From: Spirochaetia bacterium
GTDB taxonomy: Bacteria; Spirochaetota; Spirochaetia; Sphaerochaetales; Sphaerochaetaceae
Direction: 5' to 3'
DNA length: 35,678 nucleotides
Assembly (NCBI GenBank): GCA_900769955.1
Contig: CAAGIP010000014.1
Coordinates: 1 to 35,678 of the forward strand
Position 1 is the first letter of the stretch, and every line of letters starts with the position of its first letter. The notes beneath the pieces are model-generated. The model was not told where the DNA came from and made no database searches. It worked only from the letters and a program-made list of their open reading frames with translations. A program made the position numbers and the translations under genes. Shown here piece by piece: positions 1 to 7,693 of this stretch.

Positions 1-1619
1 TGAAGGGTAAAGATGAAGAAGTGCGATACCGCATCCCTTGTATCAGTACCTTTAAGATATGACTCACCCGGATTGGATGATGGTGCCCTGTAAATGTCAC
101 CTGTTTTCCATCTGGTGTATTTGTCCTTCACGCCGTTTGCCATGTAGGTGAAATCGAACATGAGGTCATAACCCTTTTTCGCCTTGAATAAGGTGTTCCA
201 GTTGATGGCTATGACGTCATTTCCGTAGCGGTAGCCCAGGAACATGAGTTCGTAGTTGGCAAGATGGACATCGGTCGAGGGACTGTTGATGAAGTCGGGG
301 AAGGCTACAATGGCATTGATGCCATAGCTGTCACTGCTCCTTGACCCGTCATCCCTGATGTAAAGATAGGGATCGGTATACACACCCTCGATGGATGACT
401 TAAGTACTCCTTTTTCCATTACCCAGGAAGTCTTTGCACCCAGCTGGACGCCCATGGCCGGAGGGGGAACGGTGGGATCACTGAACTCAGTCGGGAAGTT
501 GAACTCATCGATGAGCAGGACACCGTATACATTGAGATGGTCCGCAGCCGCGTATTCAAGCTCAAGCGAGAGCATCGAGTTCGCATTGTGCCTGATGTAG
601 TAGTTGTGAAAGAGTGCCATCGGGGAGATGATACTGAGATCCATCGCACCCGTATCTGTCTGATAGATGATCGACTCGGCGAGTGCTCCCGTGAACTTTC
701 CGGTAAAGAGCTCAACCCTATGGGCGATGAATGCCTTCGTGCCGGTTCTTTCCTTATCCTGATCGAAGAAAAGATCCACGTAAGTCTTTCCTCCTTCTTC
801 ATAGGTGTAGTTTGAGGGATGAATGAAGGAAGAAACTGAGAATGTATATTTGAAGTGGTCAGTGAAGGTGACGAAGCGTGCATTGTTATGGTATGGAAGC
901 TGATCACCGACGAGGAGGTTTCCGCTTGTTCCCGGACCCCAGGAGAGCTTCTCGCGTCCGATCGAGAAATACCAGTTATCACTGCCTGCGGCAATGATTG
1001 AACGGTATGGGAAGTTCATGTTGAAGTCGATCATCACCGAAGGCGGGAGAAAGAGGATGTTCGTCCTGTAGGTAAGGGGAGAAAAAGTCATTTCCTTTCC
1101 TTTTTCAAGAGGATTCATCTGTGCCTGGATGGTTCTGTTCAGACTCATCTGGAGCTCTGAGTACATGTAGACATTGCTGCCGATCGTGATCGAGTAGGGG
1201 AGAAATACCATCGGAGCCTGATAGTTGGGATCCCCTGCCGGGGCAAATCCTCCAACCCAGTCATAATCAGTGAACCCGGATGCATTTGTGTGTGCGGTGG
1301 CTTCCAGGTTTACGGACAGTCCCGGATCAATCGAAACGGAAGTATTTCTTCCTTCAGAGAGCTCCTCATAAAGCTCATCATATAGGGATGCCTCATGCTC
1401 ATTGAAATTGCTTTTATCCATTGAAGTAAGCATCGATAAAAGCTCAGCCTGGCTCCATGGTCCACCGGAGGAGGGAGTGTGCACTCCCGCGGATACTGCC
1501 AGATCCCTGACTGATTCGGCGGTATGTGACGAAACATGATAAATCTTCTGCATGTTGGCGCCTGCCGTCAGCGGGAACAGCATGAGGATCAGCAATATGA
1601 TGCTAGCAGCTCTTTTCAA
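1..1619 (-). CDS. Wzi-like outer-membrane beta-barrel protein, 3' end beyond the window
   Basis: The reading frame is open from a TTG at 1619 to the left edge, about 539 codons with no stop, so the C-terminus is missing. I chose the TTG because AAGGA lies about 8 bases upstream and it adds a proper signal peptide: KR followed by a hydrophobic run ending LTAGA. The body alternates aromatic and polar residues, as in outer-membrane barrels. It contains REKLSWGPGTSGNLLVGDQ around residues 225-245, which resembles the R-x-K-x-x-W-G-P-G-x-x-G-N-L-L signature of Wzi-type capsule-assembly barrels. It overlaps the 3' end of the upstream glycosyltransferase by 17 bases, so the two are probably translated together and may serve surface polysaccharide. 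The family call is from motif memory. Another spirochaete outer-membrane barrel is the main alternative. Confidence 0.62.
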   Translation of the reverse strand, partial: MKRAASIILLILMLFPLTAGANMQKIYHVSSHTAESVRDLAVSAGVHTPSSGGPWSQAELLSMLTSMDKSNFNEHEASLYDELYEELSEGRNTSVSIDPGLSVNLEATAHTNASGFTDYDWVGGFAPAGDPNYQAPMVFLPYSITIGSNVYMYSELQMSLNRTIQAQMNPLEKGKEMTFSPLTYRTNILFLPPSVMIDFNMNFPYRSIIAAGSDNWYFSIGREKLSWGPGTSGNLLVGDQLPYHNNARFVTFTDHFKYTFSVSSFIHPSNYTYEEGGKTYVDLFFDQDKERTGTKAFIAHRVELFTGKFTGALAESIIYQTDTGAMDLSIISPMALFHNYYIRHNANSMLSLELEYAAADHLNVYGVLLIDEFNFPTEFSDPTVPPPAMGVQLGAKTSWVMEKGVLKSSIEGVYTDPYLYIRDDGSRSSDSYGINAIVAFPDFINSPSTDVHLANYELMFLGYRYGNDVIAINWNTLFKAKKGYDLMFDFTYMANGVKDKYTRWKTGDIYRAPSSNPGESYLKGTDTRDAVSHFFIFTL

Positions 1620-2742
1620 TTGTGTTTTTCCTTATCTCATCACTGAACATCTCTTCCATCTGAAGGACACAGTTATCAAGTGCGTACTTCTTTGCATGCT
1701 CAGCGTATTTCACTTCCATTTCCTTTCGCTCTGCCTCATGCTCGATCCAGTAGTCGATCTTACGCGCAAGATCGGTGCTGTCACCTGCTTTGAAGAGACT
1801 TCTCTCATCAAGCGCGAACTGGGGTGTTGCGGATCTGTCACTGTTTGAGATGATGGGAACGAGTCCTGATGCAAATGCTTCCATACAGCTCATCGCCTCG
1901 ATCTCGGCATCCGATGCATGAACATATAAATCGGTCTGACCGAAGAGTGAAATAAGCTGATCCTTTGTGAGGAAGTGCATCATGACGGGATTGGTAAGTC
2001 CCTCGGCACGTTTCCTGTACTCTGCCTCCACAGGACCCTGACCTGCCAGGAAGAGCTGGATTTCTTTCTCATGCTTTGACTTTTTAACGGCATCGATCAG
2101 AAGATCCTGTCTCTTTTCGTGGGAGTAGCGTCCGCTCATGACGATTACGAACTTGCCCTTAAGCTCATCGCTCTTTTCTTCCTTATGGTAGACGAAGTCG
2201 GGATCAATACCGTTTGAGATGATCCTGAGCTCAGATTTGTAGTGATGCTTCCTGAGCTGGTCCGCGATCATTCGGCTGGGACAGTGGATGAAGTCACAGT
2301 ACTGAAAGATGTATTTTCTGGCGACGAAGTATGTAAGGGTTATGAGCGGTTTGAAATTACCCAGGTGAACCGAGAACCAGATGTTCTCTGGCTGGACGTG
2401 GAATGCTCCCGTATAGGGTTTTCCCATCTCACGGCAGAGCATTACTGCCTTTCGCTCGATCATGAAGGGCATCATGAAGTGGACGAAATCCGCCCATTCG
2501 ATCGCCTTTCTGAGTTTGCTCTCATCGGGGCGTGCAAACGTAAATCCCTGTTTTTTTATGAGGGTGTCAAAGATCGGGACCCTGTAGGTGCCAAATCCGT
2601 ATTTGTCATCCCTTGATTCACCGGAGGCCGCGATACGAACCTCATGCCCATGGTTTTTCAGGGTTGCCGCAAGTCTTCTTGCCGAGATTGTATTTCCGTT
2701 ATTTGCACCGTCAAACTGGTCGAGTACCAATAATATCTTCAT
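1603..2742 (-). CDS. GT4-family glycosyltransferase
   Basis: A 379-residue retaining glycosyltransferase of the GT-B fold. The N-terminal half (1-180) begins MKILLVLDQFDGANNGNT, with the glycine/asparagine-rich acceptor-side loop usual in GT4 enzymes. The donor half contains VMSGRYSHEKRQDLLIDA (about 201-218), FLAGQGP (231-237) and an E-x7-E motif with E280 and E288 in DAEIEAMSCMEAFASG, which binds the nucleotide-sugar. Such enzymes transfer a sugar from UDP- or GDP-sugar to a lipid or glycan at the inner face of the membrane. The acceptor cannot be told from sequence. The gene follows a periplasmic repeat protein and overlaps a Wzi-like barrel gene, which suggests cell-envelope glycan or glycolipid synthesis. 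The ribosome site is weak. No clear promoter or terminator is seen in 2743-2827. Confidence 0.85.
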   Translation of the reverse strand: MKILLVLDQFDGANNGNTISARRLAATLKNHGHEVRIAASGESRDDKYGFGTYRVPIFDTLIKKQGFTFARPDESKLRKAIEWADFVHFMMPFMIERKAVMLCREMGKPYTGAFHVQPENIWFSVHLGNFKPLITLTYFVARKYIFQYCDFIHCPSRMIADQLRKHHYKSELRIISNGIDPDFVYHKEEKSDELKGKFVIVMSGRYSHEKRQDLLIDAVKKSKHEKEIQLFLAGQGPVEAEYRKRAEGLTNPVMMHFLTKDQLISLFGQTDLYVHASDAEIEAMSCMEAFASGLVPIISNSDRSATPQFALDERSLFKAGDSTDLARKIDYWIEHEAERKEMEVKYAEHAKKYALDNCVLQMEEMFSDEIRKNTIEKSC

Positions 2743-2827
2743 GTCTTATTTCAGGTTTCCTTATTTTTTTTAATCGATAAACATTAAAAATGTATTAAAA
2801 AGCTCTGAGTTAGTCCATAAGATGAGA

Positions 2828-3604
2828 CTATTTTTTAAGGTCTTTCAGGATCTTGTTAACATTCTCATCAGCCGTGTATATCTTATATGCTTCCTCTGCA
2901 TGGTAAAGTGCCTTATCCTTCTCTTTATTCTTCCAGTACGCATATGCAAGACCGGATAAAATGGTGAAGCGGTCCCACTCGGCAACTTCCGAGCCATTCA
3001 TGATCTTCTCAGCTTCCTGAAAGAGGGCAAGTCCCTTCTTCCTGCTTCCTCCCGCAATTCCGGGGGAGTGAAGATAGCGGTCTGCTGTCATCAGAAGCAC
3101 GTGGAAATCTTCTTTGTTTGTCTCCCAGAGCTGATCTATCTTCTTCGTGAAGCCCATGCCCTTTGAAAGTGAACCGTCTATGAGATACCAGAAGGAATCT
3201 GAAAGAGCCTTAAGAACGCCTGAGGCACTCTCAGGTGCACCATATTCCTCAGCCTTTACTATGAGTTTATCCGCTTCATTCATGTAAGCCCTGGCAATAT
3301 TTTTGTCCGCACTCTTACCTTCCGCGGCATAGCGGGATATGATCATGCATGCGCGGGATAGGGAGAGGTATATCATCCAGGGCTCGTAGCCATGCTTCGT
3401 GATTTCCCCTACAAGCGTCTTATAGTCCTCAAGCGCAGCATCTAGCCCCTGATCATTGAAGACGGTCCTTAAAAGGGCAGTGTACTCCGGATCCCCGATG
3501 AGATCGGTAAAGTAATTGACGCTTCCGTTCTGTGGTGTGGCGGCAGAGAGTGACATTGCCGCGAGAAGAATGACTGTTATCAGTACAGTGAGCTTTTTAC
3601 GCAT
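2828..3604 (-). CDS. Exported TPR-like helical-repeat protein, function unknown
   Basis: A 258-residue protein with a cleavable signal peptide (MRKK, hydrophobic core, LSAATPQ) and no lipobox cysteine, so probably periplasmic. The rest is predicted helical. A segment near 180-200 (SPGIAGGSRKKGLALFQEA) matches the P-x-x-x-GG-x-x-K-A-x-x-x-F-x-x-A pattern common in bacterial TPR proteins. The C-terminal stretch ALYHAEEAYKIY looks like a final repeat helix. A GGAG ribosome site precedes the ATG closely. It is first of three minus-strand genes, followed after 85 bases by the glycosyltransferase. I cannot assign a partner or substrate. Confidence is high that it is a gene, low on its role. Confidence 0.7.
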   Translation of the reverse strand: MRKKLTVLITVILLAAMSLSAATPQNGSVNYFTDLIGDPEYTALLRTVFNDQGLDAALEDYKTLVGEITKHGYEPWMIYLSLSRACMIISRYAAEGKSADKNIARAYMNEADKLIVKAEEYGAPESASGVLKALSDSFWYLIDGSLSKGMGFTKKIDQLWETNKEDFHVLLMTADRYLHSPGIAGGSRKKGLALFQEAEKIMNGSEVAEWDRFTILSGLAYAYWKNKEKDKALYHAEEAYKIYTADENVNKILKDLKK

Positions 3605-3748
3605 GGTATCTCCTGAGTGGTAATAATATCCTTATTATCAATGTAATACATTTTACCTTATCCGGTTGCATATAATGTATCAGAAGTTCTCCAAAATGAC
3701 ACGATAAGCACATATCGGCCACCCATAATCATGCCTGATCGGTGAATC

Positions 3749-3787
3749 TTGACGATTGAGATGCAATGTGATATCTTTTTGATATCA
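3749..3787 (+). promoter_or_regulatory. Promoter of the SPFH-Arc unit with a start-site palindrome
   Basis: TTGACG (3749-3754), a 17-base spacer and TATCTT (3772-3777) form a good housekeeping-type promoter. The arms TGATATC (3769-3775) and GATATCA (3781-3787), separated by five T residues, make an inverted repeat over the -10 and start region. It may be an operator, possibly for the Arc-type protein encoded downstream. The rest of the divergent gap 3605-3748 shows no further clear element. Confidence 0.55.
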
Positions 3788-3810
3788 TAAAAATTCATGA
3801 GGAGGATTTC

Positions 3811-4812
3811 ATGAAAAATCAGGAAGAAAAAATCATCCGCCCGTTAAACGGATTCGTCGGACTTATCATCATAATCGCATGCCTTATCGGAGGCTTCGCA
3901 ATGGTACTTCTGTCAGCTATCGCATATGACTTCATGATGATAACGGGAGGTGTCTTCGGCTTTGCAATGACGCTCGGAGTCATCGTAATGATTGCAGCAT
4001 GCATCTCATTCAGGGGACTCAGGGTAGTGAACCCCAATGAGGCACTTGTGCTCTCACTTTTCGGAAGGTACATGGGAACGGTCTATGACAGCGGCTTTTA
4101 CTTTGTGAATCCCTTTGCAACCCCCATCTATCCCAGAAAGGCTGAGGATGATGCCGCAAAGCAGGCTGCTTCCTCTCCAGGCCAGCTTTCAGCACTTAAG
4201 GCGGTGCCGAAGAAGATTTCAACCAAGATCCAGACCTTCGCAAACGGAAGCCAGAAGGTAAATGACTCCCTCGGTAACCCGATCGAGGTCAGTGCCATCA
4301 TAGTCTGGCGTGTGGTAAATGCCACTAAGGCAGTACTGAATGTCGATAACTACAGCACATACCTTTCAAACCAGACCGATTCCACGATCCGAAACATCGC
4401 ACGTCTCTATCCTTACGACATCATTGATGATGATGCCGACAGGAACGATGACGAGATGACGCTTCGCGGCAGTGCATCCAAGATCGCGGATGAGATGCAG
4501 GCAGAGCTTTCCTCCCGTGTTGAGAATGCCGGTATCGAGATCATGGACGTTCGCCTCAACCAGATCGCATACGCACCTGAAATTGCGGCAGCGATGCTTC
4601 AGAGACAGCAGGCAACCGCAATCATCGCGGCACGCCAGAAGATCGTTGACGGTGCTGTATCGATGGTTGAGATGGCACTTGACCGTCTGAAGGAAGACGG
4701 TGTTGTCGAGCTTGACGAGGAGAGAAAGGCTCAGATGGTGTCCAATCTGCTGGTCGTACTATGCGGAAATAAGGAAGCCAGCCCGATTGTTAATGCGGGA
4801 AGTATTTATTAG
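3811..4812 (+). CDS. SPFH/Band-7 domain membrane protein
   Basis: A 333-residue member of the SPFH (stomatin/prohibitin/flotillin/HflK-C) superfamily. Two hydrophobic segments, about residues 12-35 and 42-66, anchor the N-terminus. They are followed by the characteristic opening FRGLRVVNPNEALVLSLFGR, in which the N-E-A-x-V-x-x-x-F-G-R stretch is the start of the SPFH domain. The C-terminal half is helical and probably coiled, rich in Ala, Glu and Gln, and ends SPIVNAGSIY, an ending typical of this subgroup. AGGAGG lies 8 bases before the ATG. SPFH proteins oligomerise into membrane microdomain scaffolds; the client here is unknown. It is followed 13 bases later by an Arc-type DNA-binding protein, a pairing I recall from many bacteria that has no settled function. 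Confidence 0.88.
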   Translation: MKNQEEKIIRPLNGFVGLIIIIACLIGGFAMVLLSAIAYDFMMITGGVFGFAMTLGVIVMIAACISFRGLRVVNPNEALVLSLFGRYMGTVYDSGFYFVNPFATPIYPRKAEDDAAKQAASSPGQLSALKAVPKKISTKIQTFANGSQKVNDSLGNPIEVSAIIVWRVVNATKAVLNVDNYSTYLSNQTDSTIRNIARLYPYDIIDDDADRNDDEMTLRGSASKIADEMQAELSSRVENAGIEIMDVRLNQIAYAPEIAAAMLQRQQATAIIAARQKIVDGAVSMVEMALDRLKEDGVVELDEERKAQMVSNLLVVLCGNKEASPIVNAGSIY

Positions 4813-4825
4813 AATATGGATTTAA

Positions 4826-5002
4826 ATGGGACCAAAGGACAGTAAGAAACAGATACCGCTCAGGGTATCAGCAACTCTGTATAATGAACTGGCCGCGTGG
4901 GCAGAGGATGACTTCCGTTCGCTGAACGGACAGATCGAGTATCTGCTCACGGAGGCTGTGAAAAAACGGAGGAAAAAGGATATCGAAGAGGCTTCCGAAT
5001 AA
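4826..5002 (+). CDS. Small Arc/MetJ-type ribbon-helix-helix protein
   Basis: A 58-residue protein beginning MGPKDSKKQIPLRVSATLYNE. The pattern K-x-x-I-P-L-R-V-(S/P)-x-x-L-Y-x-x-L followed by a helix, then R-S-L-N-G-Q-I-E-Y-L-L-x-E-A-V, is the Arc-repressor ribbon-helix-helix fold. The first strand would contact DNA as a dimer. The last residues are basic then acidic. The start is 13 bases after the SPFH stop, without a strong ribosome site, so translation is probably coupled. The other nearby ATG (4816) is in a frame that stops at once. It could repress its own operon through the palindrome at 3769-3787 (inference). Arc-like antitoxins are an alternative family relation, but no toxin gene is present. 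Confidence 0.8.
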   Translation: MGPKDSKKQIPLRVSATLYNELAAWAEDDFRSLNGQIEYLLTEAVKKRRKKDIEEASE

Positions 5003-5007
5003 GGATA

Positions 5008-5045
5008 AAGGACCATGCAGATTTTTTTGTGTGGTCTTTTTATTT
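5008..5045 (+). terminator. Intrinsic terminator after the SPFH-Arc unit
   Basis: AAGGACCA (5008-5015) can pair with TGGTCTTT (5032-5039) with one G-T pair, and a T-rich run follows. It sits directly after the Arc stop codon and before cysK. Confidence 0.65.
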
Positions 5046-5059
5046 TCCTATTGACGCAG

Positions 5060-5101
5060 TAGGTGAATATACTGTAAGGTTTACCTATCAACCTAGTAGG
5101 T
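5060..5101 (+). promoter_or_regulatory. Probable Rrf2 operator region before cysK
   Basis: The gap before cysK holds a perfect inverted repeat ACCTAGTAGGT (5091-5101), another AGGT-TT-ACCT (5077-5086) and a further TAGGT half-site (5060-5064). TTGACG lies at 5051-5056, but the TATACT at 5068-5073 is only 11 bases away, so the exact promoter is uncertain. Rrf2 regulators bind AT/CC-type palindromes near their own promoters, so the regulator two genes downstream is the likely ligand (inference). Confidence 0.5.
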
Positions 5102-5117
5102 GTTAGGAGGTTTGCAT

Positions 5118-6053
5118 ATGGCACTTTATACATCAATGGAAGAACTGGTAGGAAAGACTCCCCTGGTCGAGCTTAAGAACATAGAGAAGAAGTTCAGTCT
5201 TAAGGCAAAGCTTTTTGCAAAGTTTGAGTACTTCAATCCCGCAGGCTCCGTCAAGGACCGTATCGCGCTTGCGATGATCAATGATGCGGAAAAGAGCGGC
5301 AGACTGCAGCCGGGCGGAATAATCATTGAGCCGACAAGCGGCAATACAGGTATCGGACTTGCAGCCGTTTCCGCAGCCAAGGGCTACAGGCTCATAATCG
5401 TTATGCCTGACACGATGAGCGTTGAACGCCGCCAGCTCATGAAGGCATATGGTGCAGAGCTCGTGCTCAGTGAAGGTGCAAAGGGAATGAAGGGCGCGAT
5501 CGCAAAGGCTGAGGAGCTCCATGAGGCCAATCCCGGTTCGATCATTGCAGGTCAGTTCGTGAACCCCGCAAACCCCAAGGTCCATTACGAGACCACCGGT
5601 CCTGAGATCTATGCGGATACGGAAGGTAATGTGGATATCTTCGTCGCAGGTGTCGGCACGGGCGGTACCGTCACGGGTGTAGGTAAGTATCTTAAGGAGA
5701 AGAAGCCTGAAGTAAAGGTCGTCGCAGTGGAGCCTGAGACATCTCCAGTGCTTTCAAAGGGAACTGCGGGGCCTCACAAGATTCAGGGTATCGGAGCAGG
5801 ATTCGTCCCTGCAGTCCTTGACCGCAACGTAATCGATGAGATAATTCCCGTATCAAATGAAGATGCTTTTGAGTTCGGACGCCTGCCCGGACGTCTTGAA
5901 GGCTTCCTTGTTGGCATTTCCTCAGGTGCAGCCCTTAAGGCAGCCGTCTCACTTGCAGAAAGAAGTGAGAATGAAGGCAAAAACATTGTTGTGCTCTTCC
6001 CCGATACCGGAGACAGATATCTTTCGACACCGCTCTACGCACTGGAGGGCTGA
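5118..6053 (+). CDS. cysK: Cysteine synthase (O-acetylserine sulfhydrylase)
   Basis: A 311-residue PLP enzyme that makes L-cysteine from O-acetylserine and sulfide in the cytoplasm. The PLP lysine is K46 in NPAGSVKDRIA. The substrate loop PTSGNTG is at 72-78, the phosphate-binding GTGGTVTGVGKYLK near 175-190, and LVGISSGAA lies toward the C-terminus. Length and motifs match CysK rather than cystathionine beta-synthase, because there is no heme or CBS domain. The ATG at 5118 has AGGAGG 7 bases upstream. An upstream in-frame start lies inside the operator palindrome and is unlikely. The stop codon overlaps the start of the Rrf2 gene by one base. The local sequence FGRLPGRLEG, where family members usually have an ARRLA-type helix, is slightly unusual. 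Confidence 0.93.
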   Translation: MALYTSMEELVGKTPLVELKNIEKKFSLKAKLFAKFEYFNPAGSVKDRIALAMINDAEKSGRLQPGGIIIEPTSGNTGIGLAAVSAAKGYRLIIVMPDTMSVERRQLMKAYGAELVLSEGAKGMKGAIAKAEELHEANPGSIIAGQFVNPANPKVHYETTGPEIYADTEGNVDIFVAGVGTGGTVTGVGKYLKEKKPEVKVVAVEPETSPVLSKGTAGPHKIQGIGAGFVPAVLDRNVIDEIIPVSNEDAFEFGRLPGRLEGFLVGISSGAALKAAVSLAERSENEGKNIVVLFPDTGDRYLSTPLYALEG

Positions 6054-6463
6054 TGCTGATATCCACAAAAGGACGTTATGCCCTGAGGATGATGACGGAT
6101 CTTGCCGAAAACGGAAAGGATGGCCCCGTATCCCTTAGCTCGATTGCCTCAAGGCAGGAGATCTCCCTGAAGTATCTTGAGCGTATCATGCCTGTCCTGA
6201 CAAAGGCCGGGCTTGTGATAGGTGCTTCCGGAAAGGGCGGAGGCTACAGACTCACCAGAAGTCCGTCAGAGTACAGTGTGGGGGAAATCCTCCGGCTGAC
6301 AGAGGGAACACTTGCACCCGTTGCGTGTCTGGAATGCGAAACAAACACATGTCCGCGCCACGAAAAGTGCAGGACGCTTCCTGTATGGACAAAGCTCGAA
6401 GCGCGGATGAATGAATATCTTGACGGTATAACCCTTACCGATATAATCGAGGGCAGAATTTAG
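6053..6463 (+). CDS. Rrf2-family regulator, IscR/CymR-like
   Basis: A 136-residue winged-helix regulator. It starts LISTKGRYALRMMTDLAEN, the classic Rrf2 opening. The recognition helix ISLKYLERIMPVLTKAGLV is followed by the wing GKGGGYRL (60-67). Four cysteines, C92, C95, C100 and C106, lie in the loop where IscR-type proteins hold a [2Fe-2S] cluster with three cysteines, so it may sense Fe-S or redox state. A CymR-like role through cysteine synthase is the alternative, because CymR partners with CysK and usually lacks this cysteine set. It is coupled to cysK by a TGATG overlap and probably controls that operon through the repeats at 5060-5101 (inference). Confidence 0.88.
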   Translation: MLISTKGRYALRMMTDLAENGKDGPVSLSSIASRQEISLKYLERIMPVLTKAGLVIGASGKGGGYRLTRSPSEYSVGEILRLTEGTLAPVACLECETNTCPRHEKCRTLPVWTKLEARMNEYLDGITLTDIIEGRI

Positions 6464-6472
6464 ATCACATGG

Positions 6473-6501
6473 GACCGGAAATGCTCCGGTCTCACTTTTT
6501 T
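6473..6501 (+). terminator. Intrinsic terminator after cysK-rrf2
   Basis: A perfect 7-bp stem GACCGGA / TCCGGTC (6473-6479 and 6485-6491) with a 5-base loop, followed by a T run at 6495-6501. Confidence 0.85.
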
Positions 6502-6530
6502 CTCATTTCATGTTCATTTTTCCTGTTCCA

Positions 6531-6579
6531 TTGACAGCTAATGATCATTAGCCTATAGTATGGCTAATGAATGTTAGCC
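6531..6579 (+). promoter_or_regulatory. TetR promoter with two operator palindromes
   Basis: Consensus TTGACA (6531-6536) and TATAGT (6554-6559) are separated by exactly 17 bases. The perfect palindrome GCTAATGATCATTAGC (6537-6552) fills that spacer. A second, imperfect copy GGCTAATGAATGTTAGCC (6562-6579) covers the transcription start and the ATG at 6567. The centres are 26 bp apart. A regulator bound here would block RNA polymerase, which fits autorepression by the TetR protein. Expected initiation near 6566-6567 would leave almost no 5' leader. Confidence 0.85.
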
Positions 6580-7181
6580 AGAATGAAACAAAGAAAAAGA
6601 TAAGGGATACGGCACTGAAGCTCTTCTCCGAGAAAGGGTATGAAGGTGTAAGTGTCGCGGATATTGCAGCCGGGGTGGGAATTAAGGCTCCCTCCCTCTA
6701 CAAACATTACAAAAGCAAGAACGAGATCTTTTCAAGCATCATAGAGAATGCTGAAAGCCGCTTTATGGAGTTCATCGGTACCATCAGGATTGATGATAAG
6801 CCTGTCATCGGAAAGCTTACACCTGAAATCCTTGAGGAGAAGATGTCCTCTTATGTCCGCTATGCGCTCCATGATGAGGAATACTCACGTCTCAGGCGCT
6901 TTCTCACGATAGAGCAATACGGTTCAGCGGAAGCGGCAAAGCTCTATGACAGGATATATGTCAGCTATCTCTTCTCATATCACACCGCGCTCTTTAAAAA
7001 ACTGATTAATGAAGGCGTGATGGGAGGAGAGGACCCTGAGATAATGGCCATGATGTACGGATCTCCTATCATCGTCATGATCGGCATGTGTGACCGCAAT
7101 CCTGAAGTGGAAGGGGAGATAATCGAAAAACTGAAGCGTCATGTCAGGGCGTTTTATGAAATCTATCAGATAAGGAAGTGA
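6567..7181 (+). CDS. TetR/AcrR-family transcriptional regulator
   Basis: A 204-residue regulator. The N-terminal TetR DNA-binding domain spans about 10-56, with ALKLFSEKGYEGVSVADIAAG and the recognition segment IKAPSLYKHYKSKNEIF. The helical C-terminal ligand domain has no recognisable inducer signature. The ATG at 6567 has no ribosome site and coincides with the predicted transcription start, so the message is likely leaderless. Other nearby ATGs are in frames that stop within a few codons. Its gene heads a three-gene unit with a flavodoxin and an FMN-binding lipoprotein, with overlaps of 0-2 bases. It probably represses this operon through the two palindromes at 6537-6579 and responds to a redox or toxic-compound signal (inference). 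Confidence 0.88.
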   Translation: MNVSQNETKKKIRDTALKLFSEKGYEGVSVADIAAGVGIKAPSLYKHYKSKNEIFSSIIENAESRFMEFIGTIRIDDKPVIGKLTPEILEEKMSSYVRYALHDEEYSRLRRFLTIEQYGSAEAAKLYDRIYVSYLFSYHTALFKKLINEGVMGGEDPEIMAMMYGSPIIVMIGMCDRNPEVEGEIIEKLKRHVRAFYEIYQIRK

Positions 7182-7183
7182 AT

Positions 7184-7693
7184 ATGATAAAGGCAATTGT
7201 TTACACATCGAAGAACGGAAGCACCGAGTGGTATGCAAAGCTGCTCTCAGAGAAAACGGGAATTCCATCATATACCCTGAAGGAAGCGTCAAAGACCCTT
7301 TCCGGAGAGAGTGATATCGCATATCTCGGCTGTGTCAGGGCCGATGGGGTTATGGACCTGAAGAAGGCTGAAAAGGCCTTTAAGGTGAAGATGGTCTGTG
7401 CGGTCGGAATGTCAGAGACAGGTGAAAACACTGGCAGGATCAGGAAGGCAAATCAGCTCAGCGATGATATCGCTCTTTTCACACTGCAGGGTAACTACCA
7501 CCCTGATAAGCTTAAAGGTGCCGACAAACTGATCATGAAGCTGATGTCAGGCGTGCTTTTGAAGCAGATGAAGGAGAGGGGTGAGCTTTCCGATGGTGAC
7601 AGGGAGATGGTAAGCCTGCTCACGGATGGCGGTGACAGGGTGTCGGAAGCAAACGCTTCAGCTCCGCTTGAGTGGATAAGGAATAATTCCTGA
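7184..7693 (+). CDS. Flavodoxin-domain protein
   Basis: A 169-residue protein starting MIKAIVYTSKNGSTEWYAKLL. The segment YTSKNGSTEWYA is the flavodoxin T/S-x-x-G-x-T phosphate-binding loop for FMN. The fold is also supported by AYLGCVRADGVMD and the central MVCAVGMSETGE strand-loop. It resembles the flavodoxin-domain group that includes HemG-like proteins, but no oxidase-specific feature can be seen. I chose ATG 7184 because AAGGAAG lies 5 bases upstream; a GTG at 7178 would also be in frame but overlaps that site. It overlaps the following FMN-binding lipoprotein by one base, suggesting two flavoproteins passing electrons across or to the membrane. Confidence 0.75.
   Translation: MIKAIVYTSKNGSTEWYAKLLSEKTGIPSYTLKEASKTLSGESDIAYLGCVRADGVMDLKKAEKAFKVKMVCAVGMSETGENTGRIRKANQLSDDIALFTLQGNYHPDKLKGADKLIMKLMSGVLLKQMKERGELSDGDREMVSLLTDGGDRVSEANASAPLEWIRNNS

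Noticed and set aside
419..994. A second minus-strand gene within 1-1619
   Set aside because: It is in another frame, and rich in Ser/Arg shadows. The frame from the TTG at 1619 has signal peptide, barrel pattern and no stop through the edge.
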